DNA of 64,000 bases, from NCBI RefSeq assembly GCF_019802085.1, contig NZ_JAHVHV010000001.1, positions 1,242,874 through 1,306,873 on the forward strand. Direction: 5' to 3'. Position 1 is the first letter of the stretch. Each line of letters opens with the position of its first letter. The position numbers and the translations under genes are program-made. Below the pieces are notes generated by a model. The model saw nothing but the letters and a program-made list of their open reading frames with translations. It made no database searches and was not told where the DNA came from. Origin of the DNA: Ferrimonas balearica (lineage in GTDB: Bacteria > Pseudomonadota > Gammaproteobacteria > Enterobacterales > Shewanellaceae). Below are positions 16,812 through 26,127 of this stretch, one piece after another.

Positions 16812-18572
16812 TTAAAACAGCGCCGCATCCAGATCCATCACCGCCTGTTCCCCGGCGCGCGCCGACGCCAGGTGAGCGCCAAAGCGGGGAAAGAGCCGGG
16901 CGAAGTAGAAGCGGGCAATCGCCGCCTTTCGCTCGGTAAACGGGGCGCCGAACTTCGCTTCCTGGCCCTGCGCGGCCGTCACCATCTTAAGCCACAGATA
17001 GCCGTAGGTGGCATACCCCAGGGCGTGCAGGTAATCCACTGCCGCGGCGTTCACCGCATCACCGGCGTTATCCCGGGCCTTAAACTCACCGGCAAGATCC
17101 AAAAGCTGACCGAAGGCGTCTTCTACCTGGCGCTTCTGTGCAGCCCACTCCTCGCCCACATCGGCAAGATCGCGGCTCACAAGGGCCATCAAGGCCTTCA
17201 GTGCAGCGCCCTCTTTGGGCAGCACCTTACGACCCAGCAGATCCAGCGCCTGGATCCCGTTGGTACCCTCGTAGATCTGAGCAATCCTTACGTCTCGGAC
17301 CAACTGCTCGACGCCGGTCTCACGAATGTAGCCGTGTCCGCCAAACACCTGCTGGGCCAGGACGGTGCTCTCCAGGCCGGTATCGGTCAAAAACGCCTTG
17401 GCCAGGGGCACCAGCAGGCCGACCAGGGCGGCAGTGTCCGCTTCCGGTTGGTGCTTGAGTTTGTCCAGTTGAAGACCACTGAGCACCGCCAGGGCCCGCC
17501 CGGCCTCGGTCATGGCCGCTACCTGCAACAACATGCGCCGCACGTCCCCGTGAACGATGATGGGATCGGCGCCACTGCCCAGTCCCTGGCCACTGCCCTG
17601 CCCCTGCTTACGCTCCCGGGCGTAATCCCGGGCCATCTGGTAGCCGGCCTCGGCACACCCCAGCCCCTGGATCCCGATGGAGAGGCGCTCGTAATTCATC
17701 ATGGTGAACATGGCGGCCAGGCCTCGATTCACTTGACCGACCAGGTAGCCCTGGGCCTGGTCAAAGTTGATGACGCAGGTAGCTGAGGCTTTGATCCCCA
17801 TCTTGTGCTCCACCGAGCCACACTCCACGCCGTTGCGCCCGCCCAGGCTGCCGTCGGCGTTGACGGTAAACTTGGGTACCAGGAAAAGGCTTAGGCCGCG
17901 GGAGCCGCCGGGCGCGTCCGGCAACTTGGCCAGCACCAGATGGATGACGTTCTCGGCCAGATCGTGATCGCCGCCGGTGATGAAAATTTTGGTGCCGGAC
18001 AGGCGGTAGCTGCCGTCCTCCTGGGGCACCGCCTTGGTGCGGATGTGGCGCAGATCGGAGCCCGCCTGCGGCTCGGTCATGTCCATGGCACCGGCCCACT
18101 GGCCGCTGTATAGCATCGGCAGGTAGCGCTGTTTAAGCTCGTCACTGCCGTGGCTGGCGATGCACAGAGCGGCCCCAGCGGTCAGTGAGCTGTAGAGGGC
18201 GAAGGCGTTGGAGGCGCCGTAACACATCTCATCAAACAGCACGCCAAGCATCTTGGGCATCCCCATGCCGCCGTACTCTGGCTCGCCCCCAAGGCCAACC
18301 CAGCCCGCTTCGGCGAAGGTGGCGTAGGCCGCTTTAAAGCCGGTGGGGGTGGTCACCTGGCCCGCTTCAAAACGCACCCCCTCTTCATCCCCACCGCGGT
18401 TAAGGGGTGCGATCAGCTCGCGGGTGATCCTGGCGCCCTCCTCCAGGATCGCCAACGCGGTATCCATGTCCACAGACTCGGCCAAGGCGGGAGTCTGCTG
18501 CCAAAAATCACTGGCCTGGAACACGTCGTCCAATAGGAACTGCATCTCCTGGACTGGGGCCTTGTAGTGCAT
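16812..18572 (-). CDS. acyl-CoA dehydrogenase family protein (long form)
   Basis: A 586-residue FAD enzyme expected to insert the alpha-beta double bond in acyl-CoA during beta-oxidation. TEPQAGSDL is the characteristic FAD-binding segment, followed by KIFITGGDHD; FGGHGYIRE and RIAQIYEGTNGIQ are the C-terminal signatures. The extra C-terminal ~130 residues match the long subfamily found with fatty-acid or phenylacyl-CoA oxidation genes. ATG at 18572 follows AGGAG; a start at 18587 has no such site. A palindrome (18603-18618) lies 31 bases upstream. The SDR at 18732 is transcribed in the same direction 159 bases upstream and has a related role. Confidence 0.92.
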   Translation of the reverse strand: MHYKAPVQEMQFLLDDVFQASDFWQQTPALAESVDMDTALAILEEGARITRELIAPLNRGGDEEGVRFEAGQVTTPTGFKAAYATFAEAGWVGLGGEPEYGGMGMPKMLGVLFDEMCYGASNAFALYSSLTAGAALCIASHGSDELKQRYLPMLYSGQWAGAMDMTEPQAGSDLRHIRTKAVPQEDGSYRLSGTKIFITGGDHDLAENVIHLVLAKLPDAPGGSRGLSLFLVPKFTVNADGSLGGRNGVECGSVEHKMGIKASATCVINFDQAQGYLVGQVNRGLAAMFTMMNYERLSIGIQGLGCAEAGYQMARDYARERKQGQGSGQGLGSGADPIIVHGDVRRMLLQVAAMTEAGRALAVLSGLQLDKLKHQPEADTAALVGLLVPLAKAFLTDTGLESTVLAQQVFGGHGYIRETGVEQLVRDVRIAQIYEGTNGIQALDLLGRKVLPKEGAALKALMALVSRDLADVGEEWAAQKRQVEDAFGQLLDLAGEFKARDNAGDAVNAAAVDYLHALGYATYGYLWLKMVTAAQGQEAKFGAPFTERKAAIARFYFARLFPRFGAHLASARAGEQAVMDLDAALF

Positions 18573-18602
18573 GGGGGCTCCTTGCAAATGTAAACGATAT
18601 TT

Positions 18603-18618
18603 TAAAACGACCGTTTTA
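18603..18618. promoter_or_regulatory. 16-base palindrome, candidate fatty-acid regulator operator
   Basis: TAAAACG-AC-CGTTTTA is a perfect inverted repeat 31 bases before the acyl-CoA dehydrogenase start. Its AAAC-N4-GTTT core resembles the published PsrA-type operator pattern; the regulator is not encoded in the window. Confidence 0.5.
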
Positions 18619-18731
18619 GTTTAGAGCCTTGGTCGTCGGGGTCAAGAGGGGCGATGATGGCACAGACGGCGAGTGACCCGGACGATCCGGGTCAAAGAAG
18701 GGCAAAGAAAAAGCGGCTCGCGCCGCTTTGT

Positions 18732-19535
18732 TCAGGAGGAGGCCAGTTGCTGGGCCAGATGACTCATGGCCACGCTGACGCCCCCAAGGGACCAGCCCCC
18801 GTCCACGGGCAACACCACGCCGGTGATGTAACTGGCCTGAGGGGAGCTGAGCATCATCGCGGCATCGGCCATGTCCTGCCACTGGCCCAAACGGCCCAGG
18901 GGCACAGTCTCCGCCACCTGGCGCTGCAGCGCCTCTCCGGGAGCCAGCCTGTCCATCCCTTCCGTGTTGGCGATGGGGCCGGGCACCAGCGAGTTAACCC
19001 GGATCCCTTCCCGCCCCCACTCCATGGCCAGGGTCCGGGTCAGCATATCAACACCGGCCTTGGCCGCGCAGACGTGGGCCTGCATCGGCATGGGTAGGTA
19101 AGCCTGGGGCGCGGAGATGTGGATGAGGTGGCCCCCGGGGCGGGTCAAGTGGGCATACCCCAGCCGAGCCACATTGAAGGCCCCCTGCAGATCAATCTCC
19201 GCCACGGCTTTGAAACCGTTGGGCGAGAGCTTGGCGGCGGGGACCGGGAAGTTGCCGGCAGCGCCACTGACCAGGATATCGATGCTGGTCCAGTGCTTCG
19301 CCAACTGCGCGTAGAGGGCCTCAACCCGTTCCGGTTCGCGCACGTCCACCTCAAGCCCCAGGTGCTGGCCACCGGGGTCCGCCTCCTGAAGCGCCGTCAG
19401 AGCCGCCGCCACCTTGTCGGGATTGCGACTGGCCACCGCCAGATGCGCCCCTGCCTGGGCAAAGCCCAAGGCGATCCCCAGATTCAGACCCGAGGTGCCC
19501 CCCACCACCAAGACGCGTTTGTCCTTAAACTGCAT
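18732..19535 (-). CDS. SDR oxidoreductase, 2,4-dienoyl-CoA reductase (DECR)-like
   Basis: A 267-residue Rossmann-fold protein with the cofactor motif GGTSGLNLG at residues 12-20 and the SGAAGNF segment seen in DECR-type 2,4-dienoyl-CoA reductases. The classical SDR Tyr of YxxxK is absent: the site reads VCAAK, with only the Lys kept, as in DECR proteins that use a different Tyr/Asn arrangement. It probably reduces an unsaturated acyl-CoA with NAD(P)H; exact substrate unknown. GGGAGGAGCG precedes the ATG. It lies upstream of the acyl-CoA dehydrogenase on the same strand and downstream of pyrF. Confidence 0.8.
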   Translation of the reverse strand: MQFKDKRVLVVGGTSGLNLGIALGFAQAGAHLAVASRNPDKVAAALTALQEADPGGQHLGLEVDVREPERVEALYAQLAKHWTSIDILVSGAAGNFPVPAAKLSPNGFKAVAEIDLQGAFNVARLGYAHLTRPGGHLIHISAPQAYLPMPMQAHVCAAKAGVDMLTRTLAMEWGREGIRVNSLVPGPIANTEGMDRLAPGEALQRQVAETVPLGRLGQWQDMADAAMMLSSPQASYITGVVLPVDGGWSLGGVSVAMSHLAQQLASS

Positions 19536-19559
19536 CGCTCCTCCCGTTCCGCTTTCGGT

Positions 19560-20255
19560 TTACAGGCTGGCGTTGATCGCCTCGAGGGTCGCCAGGGGAT
19601 CCTCAGCCTGGGTAATGGGGCGGCCAATCACCAGGTAGTCACTGCCGGCCGCCACCGCTTCCGCCGGGGTCATAACCCGGCGCTGGTCGCCCAAGTCGGC
19701 GCCCGCGGGACGGATCCCGGGGGTGACCAGGGCAAAGTCTTCACCCAACTGGGCTTTGAGCAGCCGGGACTCCTGGGCAGAGCACACCACCCCATCCAGA
19801 CCGGCGTTTTTGGCCAGGGTGGCCAGAGCCAGCACCTGCTCATCATTGCTGCGCTGAACGCCCAGCTCCGGCAGCTCCTCTTCGCCCATGCTGGTCAGCA
19901 CGGTGACGGCAATGAGTTTGGGGGCCTTGTCACCGTAGGGAGCGAGGGCCGCTTTGGCAGCCACCATCATCTTGCTGCCACCGCTGGCGTGGACGTTAAC
20001 CATCCAAACGCCCAGTTCGGCCGCGGCGGTCACCGCCTTGGCCACAGTGTTGGGAATGTCGTGAAACTTCAGATCCAGAAATACGTCAAAGCCTCGATTG
20101 ATGAGGCTTTTTACAAACTCCGGACCAAACAGGGTAAACATCTCCTTGCCCACCTTAAGGCGGCACTGGCTGGGGTCGACGCGGTCGACAAAATCCAGGG
20201 CGGCCTGTTGTTGGGCAAAGTCCAGTGCTACCAGCACCTTGGGGTCCGAGTTCAT
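19560..20255 (-). CDS. pyrF: orotidine 5'-phosphate decarboxylase
   Basis: Last step of UMP synthesis: decarboxylates OMP. The active-site segment [10 protein letters not shown] supplies the Lys-Asp network, LVALDF opens strand 1, and TPGIRPAG is the phosphate-binding region. At 231 residues it is the size of E. coli PyrF (245). GGAGACC precedes the ATG. It lies 15 bases after lapB, the order lapA-lapB-pyrF being conserved in enteric bacteria and Shewanella, so co-transcription is likely. Confidence 0.97.
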   Translation of the reverse strand: MNSDPKVLVALDFAQQQAALDFVDRVDPSQCRLKVGKEMFTLFGPEFVKSLINRGFDVFLDLKFHDIPNTVAKAVTAAAELGVWMVNVHASGGSKMMVAAKAALAPYGDKAPKLIAVTVLTSMGEEELPELGVQRSNDEQVLALATLAKNAGLDGVVCSAQESRLLKAQLGEDFALVTPGIRPAGADLGDQRRVMTPAEAVAAGSDYLVIGRPITQAEDPLATLEAINASL

Positions 20256-20270
20256 TATGGTCTCCAGTGA

Positions 20271-21431
20271 TTATTCGCCGTCCAAGCCCCGGATCCGTTT
20301 GATCTGGCCCCAGGACTTGCACGATGGGCAATGCCAGTAAAGGGTGTGGCCGGGAAAGCCACAGCTCTGGCATCGGTATTTGGGTCTGAGCCGAACCTGC
20401 TTCTCCACCAGGTCGGACAGCAGGATCAGGCTGTCTTTGGCCTGGTCTGAGTCCACCAGGTTCAGCTGCATCTTCATCAGGCGGTGAAAGCCACGCATGG
20501 TGGGCTGACGCTTGAGCTGGGCCAAGATCAGCTGCTGTGCAACCTCGACCCCGGAGCGGGCCTCCACCAGCTTGGCCAGCGCCAGCAACACCGTCACCTG
20601 GCCCTCTTTGCTCAATAGCTGCTCCAACTGCTCATGATAGTCGTCCAACCGCTGAAGGTTGCGATAGGCCGTCTCCATGGCGTCCACCAGTTCCACCGCA
20701 AAGCCCCCGTCCTGACGACACAGCCGTTCGAAATGGCCGATGGCTTCTGCCTCTTTGCCCTCGGCCAGCGCCATCCGGGTCAGCTGGATGTTGGCCCGGG
20801 CACACTGGCTGTCGGTCTTAAGGGCGGTGGTCAGCAGCTTTTGCTGCGCTTGGGAGTCGGTCTCGGTGGCCGCCAACTCACAATAGTAGTGGGCCACGGT
20901 GGGCATCAGGGCCTTGCGGCTGGCGCGCTTGAACCGTTTGGCCACACGGATCGCCTTCCACCACTCCTTGGTGGCCTGGTAGATGGAGAGCAGTTGGCGT
21001 TCCGACTCCTCGCTGTGATCCGGGTCTTTGACCAGCTGCAGGAAGATCTCTTCGGCACGGTCGTAGAGGCCGGCGGCCAAAAAGTCCTTACCCAGCTCCA
21101 TCATGGCCAGATCGCGCTGCTCCAATGACAAGTGGGGCCGGGCAATGAGATTCTGGTGTATGCGGATGGAGCGGTCCACCTCGCCCCGCTTGCGAAACAG
21201 GGTGCCCAGGGACAGGTGGGTATCGAAGGTCTCCTCATCCACCTGTAGCAGGTCAATAAAGAGATCCACCGCTTTGTCGGGCTGATCCGACAACAGGAAG
21301 TTAAGGCCTTCGTAGTAGTTCTTGGAGAGGGTCTGCTGGCTTTGCTGTTGCCGAATTCGGACGCTGCGCCGGCCCATGTACCAACCATAGGCCGCGGCGA
21401 TGGGCAACAGCAGAAACAGCAACTCCAGCAT
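20271..21431 (-). CDS. lapB: lipopolysaccharide assembly protein B (TPR and metal-binding domain)
   Basis: An inner-membrane-anchored adaptor that coordinates LPS synthesis and directs FtsH to degrade LpxC (established for E. coli LapB/YciM). The N-terminal segment LELLFLLLPIAAAYGWYMG is the membrane anchor. It is followed by tetratricopeptide repeats over about residues 35-350 and a C-terminal rubredoxin-like site with CQSCG and CPSC pairs. The length of 386 residues matches E. coli (389). Its ATG shares one base with the lapA stop. Confidence 0.96.
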   Translation of the reverse strand: MLELLFLLLPIAAAYGWYMGRRSVRIRQQQSQQTLSKNYYEGLNFLLSDQPDKAVDLFIDLLQVDEETFDTHLSLGTLFRKRGEVDRSIRIHQNLIARPHLSLEQRDLAMMELGKDFLAAGLYDRAEEIFLQLVKDPDHSEESERQLLSIYQATKEWWKAIRVAKRFKRASRKALMPTVAHYYCELAATETDSQAQQKLLTTALKTDSQCARANIQLTRMALAEGKEAEAIGHFERLCRQDGGFAVELVDAMETAYRNLQRLDDYHEQLEQLLSKEGQVTVLLALAKLVEARSGVEVAQQLILAQLKRQPTMRGFHRLMKMQLNLVDSDQAKDSLILLSDLVEKQVRLRPKYRCQSCGFPGHTLYWHCPSCKSWGQIKRIRGLDGE

Positions 21432-21706
21432 CAGTGGGCGTCACTGCCGTTGCCGGAGGTTTCGCCAGAGGCGGCTTTGCCGCGCAACTTTCGGATCGTC
21501 AACTTTTGGCGAAGGATGATCCCCAGGGCCAACAGCCAACTGATGGTAAAACCCGCCAGGAAGGTGCCCGCCAGTAGGATCGGCAATGAAAACTCGCCTC
21601 TGGCCAGGAAGTAATTGACGGTGACCACTTCATCGTTACGAGCGCCAAAGGCCATCATCAAGACGAACAGCGCCGCGACCACGGCGGTGATCAAAAAGGC
21701 TTTCAC
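21431..21706 (-). CDS. lapA: lipopolysaccharide assembly protein A
   Basis: A 91-residue inner-membrane protein with two hydrophobic segments (about residues 3-22 and 44-66), partner of LapB. The start is GTG at 21706. The C-terminal tail after the second segment is basic and cytoplasmic. It sits directly before lapB with a one-base overlap (TGATG), the conserved arrangement. The 71 bases between this gene and the ihfB terminator would have to hold the promoter. Confidence 0.9.
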   Translation of the reverse strand: MKAFLITAVVAALFVLMMAFGARNDEVVTVNYFLARGEFSLPILLAGTFLAGFTISWLLALGIILRQKLTIRKLRGKAASGETSGNGSDAH

Positions 21707-21777
21707 ACTGACCCCGCTAAGCTCTCGTTAAGTAGGAAGGATTATCCATTAAAAACCAGTCTCTTGCCATAAGCGTC

Positions 21778-21808
21778 AAAAAAAACCCCGCCAGGTTGGC
21801 GGGGTTTT
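21778..21808 (-). terminator. rho-independent terminator after ihfB
   Basis: An 11-base stem AAAACCCCGCC/GGCGGGGTTTT with an AGGTT loop lies 12 bases past the ihfB stop; on the minus strand it is followed by a run of T. Confidence 0.92.
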
Positions 21809-21819
21809 ATGCGGCTCGC

Positions 21820-22104
21820 TCATAGCGATTCGTTAACGCGTTCTCGCAGTTCCTTACCGGGTTTGAAGTGAGGGACATACTTGCCGCTCAGTTCGACCGA
21901 CTCCCCAGTCTTGGGGTTTCGGCCGACGCGGGGAGCGCGGTAGTGCAATGAGAAGCTACCGAAACCGCGGATCTCGATACGATCTCCGTGTTCCAGCGTG
22001 CTTGCCATCTGCTCAAGCATCTCCTTGATGGCACCTTCCACCTCTTTACCGGAAAGGTGCGACTGCTTACTGGCCAATCTTTCGATAAGTTCGGACTTAG
22101 TCAT
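21820..22104 (-). CDS. ihfB: integration host factor beta subunit
   Basis: A DNA-bending protein that pairs with IhfA in recombination, replication and transcription. The 94-residue chain starts [10 protein letters not shown] at 22104 behind [28 protein letters not shown] and [10 protein letters not shown] form the DNA-binding beta arm with the intercalating Pro. The beta-type sequence and the position after rpsA, as in E. coli, separate it from ihfA and hupB. The rpsA-ihfB gap is 66 bases. Confidence 0.97.
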   Translation of the reverse strand: MTKSELIERLASKQSHLSGKEVEGAIKEMLEQMASTLEHGDRIEIRGFGSFSLHYRAPRVGRNPKTGESVELSGKYVPHFKPGKELRERVNESL

Positions 22105-22170
22105 CCTCGCTCTCCTGCAAGCCAATTACAGTCGCCTACAGGGGAGGAACCCCTCCCCTGATGCAGGCGA

Positions 22171-23841
22171 TCAGTCGTTACGGGCAGCCTTGAAGGCCTC
22201 GGCCATGGCGCTGCTGAATACAGTGTCTTCCTGCTGGTTCAGCGCGTCGATGGCTTCTTTCTCTTCCGCTTCGTCCTTCGCTTTGATGGACAGGCTGATG
22301 TTGCGGTTCTTGCGGTCTACACCCATGAACTTCGCTTCAACAGACTCGCCCACGCTCAGTACGGTGGAAGCGTCTTCGATACGGTCACGAGAGATGTCAG
22401 CTACACGGATGTAGCCTTCGATGTTCTCGCCCAGTTCCACAGTGGCGCCTTTGGCGTCAACGGCGGTAATGGTACCAGTAACAATAGCACCTTTCTTATT
22501 GTCGGACAGGTACTTGTTGAACGGGTCTTCTTCGATCTGCTTAACGCCCAGGGAGATGCGCTCGCGCTCGGGGTCAACAGACAGAACAACGGCAGAGATC
22601 TCTTCGCCTTTCTTGTACTCGCGTACGGCGTCGTCACCGTTGGCGTTCCAAGAGATGTCGGACAGGTGAACCAGACCGTCGATGCCGCCTTCCAGACCGA
22701 TGAAGATACCGAAGTCGGTGATGGACTTGATCTTACCGATAACTTTGTCGCCTTTGGCGAAGTTACGGGCAAACTCTTCCCAGGGGTTGGCTTTGCACTG
22801 CTTCAGACCCAGGGAGATACGACGACGCTCTTCGTCGATGTCCAGAACCATCACTTCCACGGAATCGCCCAGGTTCACAACCTTGGACGGGTGGATGTTC
22901 TTGTTGGTCCAATCCATCTCGGAAACGTGCACCAGACCTTCAACGCCCTCTTCGATCTCAACGAAGCAGCCGTAATCGGTCAGGTTGGTCACGCGACCGG
23001 TCAGCTTGGCGCCTTCCGGGTAGCGGTTGGCAATGGATACCCACGGATCTTCGCCCAGCTGCTTCAGACCCAGGGAAACGCGGGTGCGCTCGCGGTCGAA
23101 CTTCAGCACTTTTACGTTGATCTCATCGCCAACGTTGACGATTTCGCTCGGGTGCTTAACGCGCTTCCAAGCCATGTCAGTGATGTGCAGCAGGCCGTCA
23201 ACACCACCCAGGTCTACGAAGGCACCGTAGTCGGTCAGGTTCTTAACGATACCCTTAACCTCTTGACCTTCGGCCAGGTTCTCCAGCAGCTGCTCACGCT
23301 CAACGCTGTTCTCAGACTCGATAACCGCACGACGGGAAACGACAACGTTGTTGCGCTTCTGGTCCAGCTTGATCACCTTGAATTCCAGGTCTTTGCCTTC
23401 CAGGTGAGTGGTATCACGCACCGGACGAACGTCAACCAGGGACCCGGGCAGGAACGCACGGATGCCTTCCAGCTCGACAGTGAAACCGCCCTTGACCTTG
23501 CCGTTGATCACACCGATAACGGTTTCCTGATCTTCGGCGGCCTTCTCCAGACGTACCCAAGCTTCGTGGCGCTTGGCCTTCTCGCGAGACAGCTGGGTCT
23601 CACCGAAGCCGTCTTCTACCGCGTCCAGAGCGACGTCGACTTCAGCGCCAACTTCGATTTCCAGCTCGCCTTTGGCGTTCTTGAACTGTTCGGCCGGGAT
23701 CGCGCTTTCGGACTTCAGGCCGGCGTCAACCAGAACGATGCCGTTCTCGATGGCGATTACGGTACCCTTGACGATGGAACCCGGACGGGTTTCCAGGCTC
23801 TGCAGGGACTCTTCAAACAGTTGAGCAAATGATTCAGTCAT
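22171..23841 (-). CDS. rpsA: 30S ribosomal protein S1
   Basis: Binds mRNA leaders and docks them on the 30S subunit. The 556-residue protein has six S1 (OB-fold) repeats: two degenerate N-terminal ones that contact the ribosome and four RNA-binding ones, recognisable by repeated [14 protein letters not shown]- and [15 protein letters not shown]-like blocks. Length matches E. coli (557). No good Shine-Dalgarno sequence precedes the ATG; E. coli rpsA is also initiated without a strong one and is autoregulated, so the same control is plausible. Codon use is conservative, as for a highly expressed gene. Confidence 0.98.
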   Translation of the reverse strand: MTESFAQLFEESLQSLETRPGSIVKGTVIAIENGIVLVDAGLKSESAIPAEQFKNAKGELEIEVGAEVDVALDAVEDGFGETQLSREKAKRHEAWVRLEKAAEDQETVIGVINGKVKGGFTVELEGIRAFLPGSLVDVRPVRDTTHLEGKDLEFKVIKLDQKRNNVVVSRRAVIESENSVEREQLLENLAEGQEVKGIVKNLTDYGAFVDLGGVDGLLHITDMAWKRVKHPSEIVNVGDEINVKVLKFDRERTRVSLGLKQLGEDPWVSIANRYPEGAKLTGRVTNLTDYGCFVEIEEGVEGLVHVSEMDWTNKNIHPSKVVNLGDSVEVMVLDIDEERRRISLGLKQCKANPWEEFARNFAKGDKVIGKIKSITDFGIFIGLEGGIDGLVHLSDISWNANGDDAVREYKKGEEISAVVLSVDPERERISLGVKQIEEDPFNKYLSDNKKGAIVTGTITAVDAKGATVELGENIEGYIRVADISRDRIEDASTVLSVGESVEAKFMGVDRKNRNISLSIKAKDEAEEKEAIDALNQQEDTVFSSAMAEAFKAARND

Positions 23842-23936
23842 GTAAGTTTAAGTTTCATTAGGTCGTCCACGTTCATCCTGAGCGTGGGGTAGTTGCCTTT
23901 CGTTCGCAGCGTCCTGCCGCAAACACCAAAATTGGA

Positions 23937-24629
23937 TCAGCCCAGCTGGGGCTGATCCAAACGCGTCACTACGTGGTTAAGCACCGCATCCAGAACCTGG
24001 TCGATGCTCATCCCCGTAGTATCAATTTCCAATGCATCGTCCGCGGGCTTCAGAGGCGCCACCGCACGGGTGGAGTCGCGCTCGTCGCGATCACGGATCT
24101 CGCCTAAAAGGCGGTCAATGCTAACATCATAGCCCTTATCCTTCAACTGAGCGAAGCGGCGCTCCGCCCGCTCTTCGGCGCTGGCAGTGAGGAAGATCTT
24201 GGCCTGGGCGGTGGGAAACACCACGGTGCCCATGTCGCGCCCATCGGCAATCAGGCCGGGCTGATCCCGAAAGGCCCGCTGACGCCGCAGCAGGGCTTCG
24301 CGGACCCGAGGCAGGGCCGCCACCTTGGAAGCCGCGTCTGCGCACTCCTGGGAGCGGATCGCCTTGGACACCTCCTCCCCTTCGAGGATCACCCGGACCC
24401 CCTCCTCCGCCGGCTGGAACTGCACATCGAGATGTGCGGCCAGCAGGGAAAGCGCCTCTTCGTTGGCCAACTCCACATCGTGGTGGATGGCGGCCAGGGC
24501 CAGGACACGATAGATGGCGCCCGAGTCCAGCAGGTGCCAGCCAAGCTTGTTGGCCAGCAGTTGGCAGATGGTGCCCTTACCGGCCCCACTGGGGCCGTCG
24601 ATGGTAATAACCGGTGCCTGTTCAGGCAT
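23937..24629 (-). CDS. cmk: cytidylate kinase
   Basis: Phosphorylates CMP and dCMP to the diphosphates. GPSGAGKGT at residues 12-20 is the P-loop, DSGAIYR is in the nucleotide-monophosphate-binding region, and [13 protein letters not shown] is the conserved middle signature. The length of 230 residues matches E. coli Cmk (227). The ATG follows GGAGG. It precedes rpsA by 95 bases, as in most gammaproteobacteria. A sigma70-like promoter sits 72 bases upstream of the start. Confidence 0.97.
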   Translation of the reverse strand: MPEQAPVITIDGPSGAGKGTICQLLANKLGWHLLDSGAIYRVLALAAIHHDVELANEEALSLLAAHLDVQFQPAEEGVRVILEGEEVSKAIRSQECADAASKVAALPRVREALLRRQRAFRDQPGLIADGRDMGTVVFPTAQAKIFLTASAEERAERRFAQLKDKGYDVSIDRLLGEIRDRDERDSTRAVAPLKPADDALEIDTTGMSIDQVLDAVLNHVVTRLDQPQLG

Positions 24630-24665
24630 AGTTATCCTCCAAAAAATTCTTGTCTTTCCGACACA

Positions 24666-24716
24666 TCAGTTCAATCACGCCCGGTCGGATGGGCGTGCGC
24701 ATTATACACGAACTGA
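24666..24716. repeat. nested inverted repeat in cmk leader
   Basis: An outer 7-base pair TCAGTTC/GAACTGA (24666-24672, 24710-24716) encloses an inner pair CACGCCC/GGGCGTG (24676-24682, 24691-24697). It lies between the aroA stop and the cmk start and overlaps a promoter -10 box. Confidence 0.55.
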
Positions 24717-24728
24717 CGATATTGGCAG
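24701..24728 (-). promoter_or_regulatory. sigma70-like promoter for cmk-rpsA-ihfB
   Basis: On the minus strand CTGCCA (24723-24728), a 16-base spacer and a consensus TATAAT (24701-24706), about 72 bases before the cmk start. Confidence 0.55.
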
Positions 24729-24765
24729 GCCAATCTCACCCTTTGGACACATTTTCTTGCCGTTT

Positions 24766-26049
24766 TCAGCGACTCAGTTGCGCCAGGCGATCAAAGTAGT
24801 CCGGAAAGGTTTTGGCGGTGCAGTCGGGATCGTTGATGGTGACCGGAACCCCGCCCACCGCCAACATCGAGAAACACATGGCGATACGGTGATCATTGTA
24901 GGTGTCGATCGCGGCATGCTGCAGAGTTTCTACCGGCTCAACCCGCAGGTAATCGTGACCCTCTTCCACCACCGCCCCCACCTTTTTCAGCTCGGTGGCC
25001 ATGGCGGCCAGACGGTCGGTTTCTTTGACCCGCCAGTTGTAGACGTTGCGGATGGTGGTCGGGCCCTCGGCGAAGAGCGCCGTGGTGGCAATGGTCATGG
25101 CGGCATCGGGGATGTGGTTCATGTCCAGGTCCACCCCTTTGAGGGTGCCGCGGCTGGCGGTAATGCTGTCATCCTGCCACTGGATACGCGCGCCCATGGC
25201 TTCGAGCACATCGGCAAAGTGCTTGTCCCCCTGCAGGCTCAATCGGCCCACACCGTGGACGGTCACCGGCCCGCCGCCGATGGCGCCGGCGGCCAGAAAG
25301 TAGGAGGCGGAGGAGGCATCGCCCTCCACCAGGAAGCGTCCCGGGGAACGGTAACTCTGTCCGGCGGCCACATGGAACACGCGGTAATCCCGGTTCTCCA
25401 CCTCCACACCGAATCGGGCCATCAGCGCCAGTGTGATGTCGATGTAGGGCTTGGAGACCAGGTCCCCCTCCACTTCGATGGTAAGGCTGTCCTGGCACAG
25501 GGGCGCCACCATCAACAGGGCGGTCAGAAACTGAGAGGAGATGGAGCCGTCGATGCTGACCCGACCGCCCTTCAGTATCCCAGCCTGAATTCGCACCGGC
25601 GGGTAACCCGCCGCTTCCAGGTATTCAATCTGTGCGGCCAGGGGGCGAAGGGCTTCCACCAGGTGGCCGATGGGCCGCTCCTTCATGCGGGGCTCACCGG
25701 TCAGAACGTACTCACCCCGGCCCACCACCAGTGCCGCGCACAGGGGTCGCATGGCGGTCCCTGCGTTGCCCAGGAACAGCTCCAGTGCAGCATCGGATTG
25801 AGCGATCGCACCGCCCTGCCCCTTGACCCAGATCTCCCCGGCTTCGGCGTCCCAACGATAGGCCACACCCAACTGTTTCAGGGCATTGAGCATATGGCGG
25901 ATGTCGTCGGAATCGAGCAGGTTGGTCAGGGTGGTGTCCCCTTCAGCCAGAGCCGCCAACAACAGGGCGCGGTTGGAGATGCTCTTGGAGCCGGGCAGGT
26001 AGACGTCACCTTCGACGTGGGCGATGGGGGAGAGAGGTAACTGTTTCAT
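24766..26049 (-). CDS. aroA: 3-phosphoshikimate 1-carboxyvinyltransferase (EPSP synthase)
   Basis: Sixth step of the shikimate pathway: joins phosphoenolpyruvate to shikimate 3-phosphate. [16 protein letters not shown] near residue 20 and [10 protein letters not shown] near 95 are the class I active-site signatures. The frame is open to 26106, but that stretch covers a terminator hairpin; ATG at 26049 (MKQLPLSP) with GGAGTACC upstream gives the usual 427 residues. The gene lies after serC and hisC, an arrangement common in gammaproteobacteria, and before cmk. Confidence 0.97.
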   Translation of the reverse strand: MKQLPLSPIAHVEGDVYLPGSKSISNRALLLAALAEGDTTLTNLLDSDDIRHMLNALKQLGVAYRWDAEAGEIWVKGQGGAIAQSDAALELFLGNAGTAMRPLCAALVVGRGEYVLTGEPRMKERPIGHLVEALRPLAAQIEYLEAAGYPPVRIQAGILKGGRVSIDGSISSQFLTALLMVAPLCQDSLTIEVEGDLVSKPYIDITLALMARFGVEVENRDYRVFHVAAGQSYRSPGRFLVEGDASSASYFLAAGAIGGGPVTVHGVGRLSLQGDKHFADVLEAMGARIQWQDDSITASRGTLKGVDLDMNHIPDAAMTIATTALFAEGPTTIRNVYNWRVKETDRLAAMATELKKVGAVVEEGHDYLRVEPVETLQHAAIDTYNDHRIAMCFSMLAVGGVPVTINDPDCTAKTFPDYFDRLAQLSR

Positions 26050-26060
26050 GGTACTCCAAA

Positions 26061-26088
26061 ACGAAAAAGCGGAAGCCGAAGCTTCCGC
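26061..26088 (-). terminator. intrinsic terminator with UUCG loop between hisC and aroA
   Basis: On the minus strand GCGGAAGC-TTCG-GCTTCCGC is followed by TTTTTCGTTTT. It ends 12 bases before the aroA start, so aroA needs read-through or its own promoter. Confidence 0.88.
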
Positions 26089-26127
26089 ATAATGGCCTGA
26101 AGCCATCGGGATGTCTAGACGGAGAAA

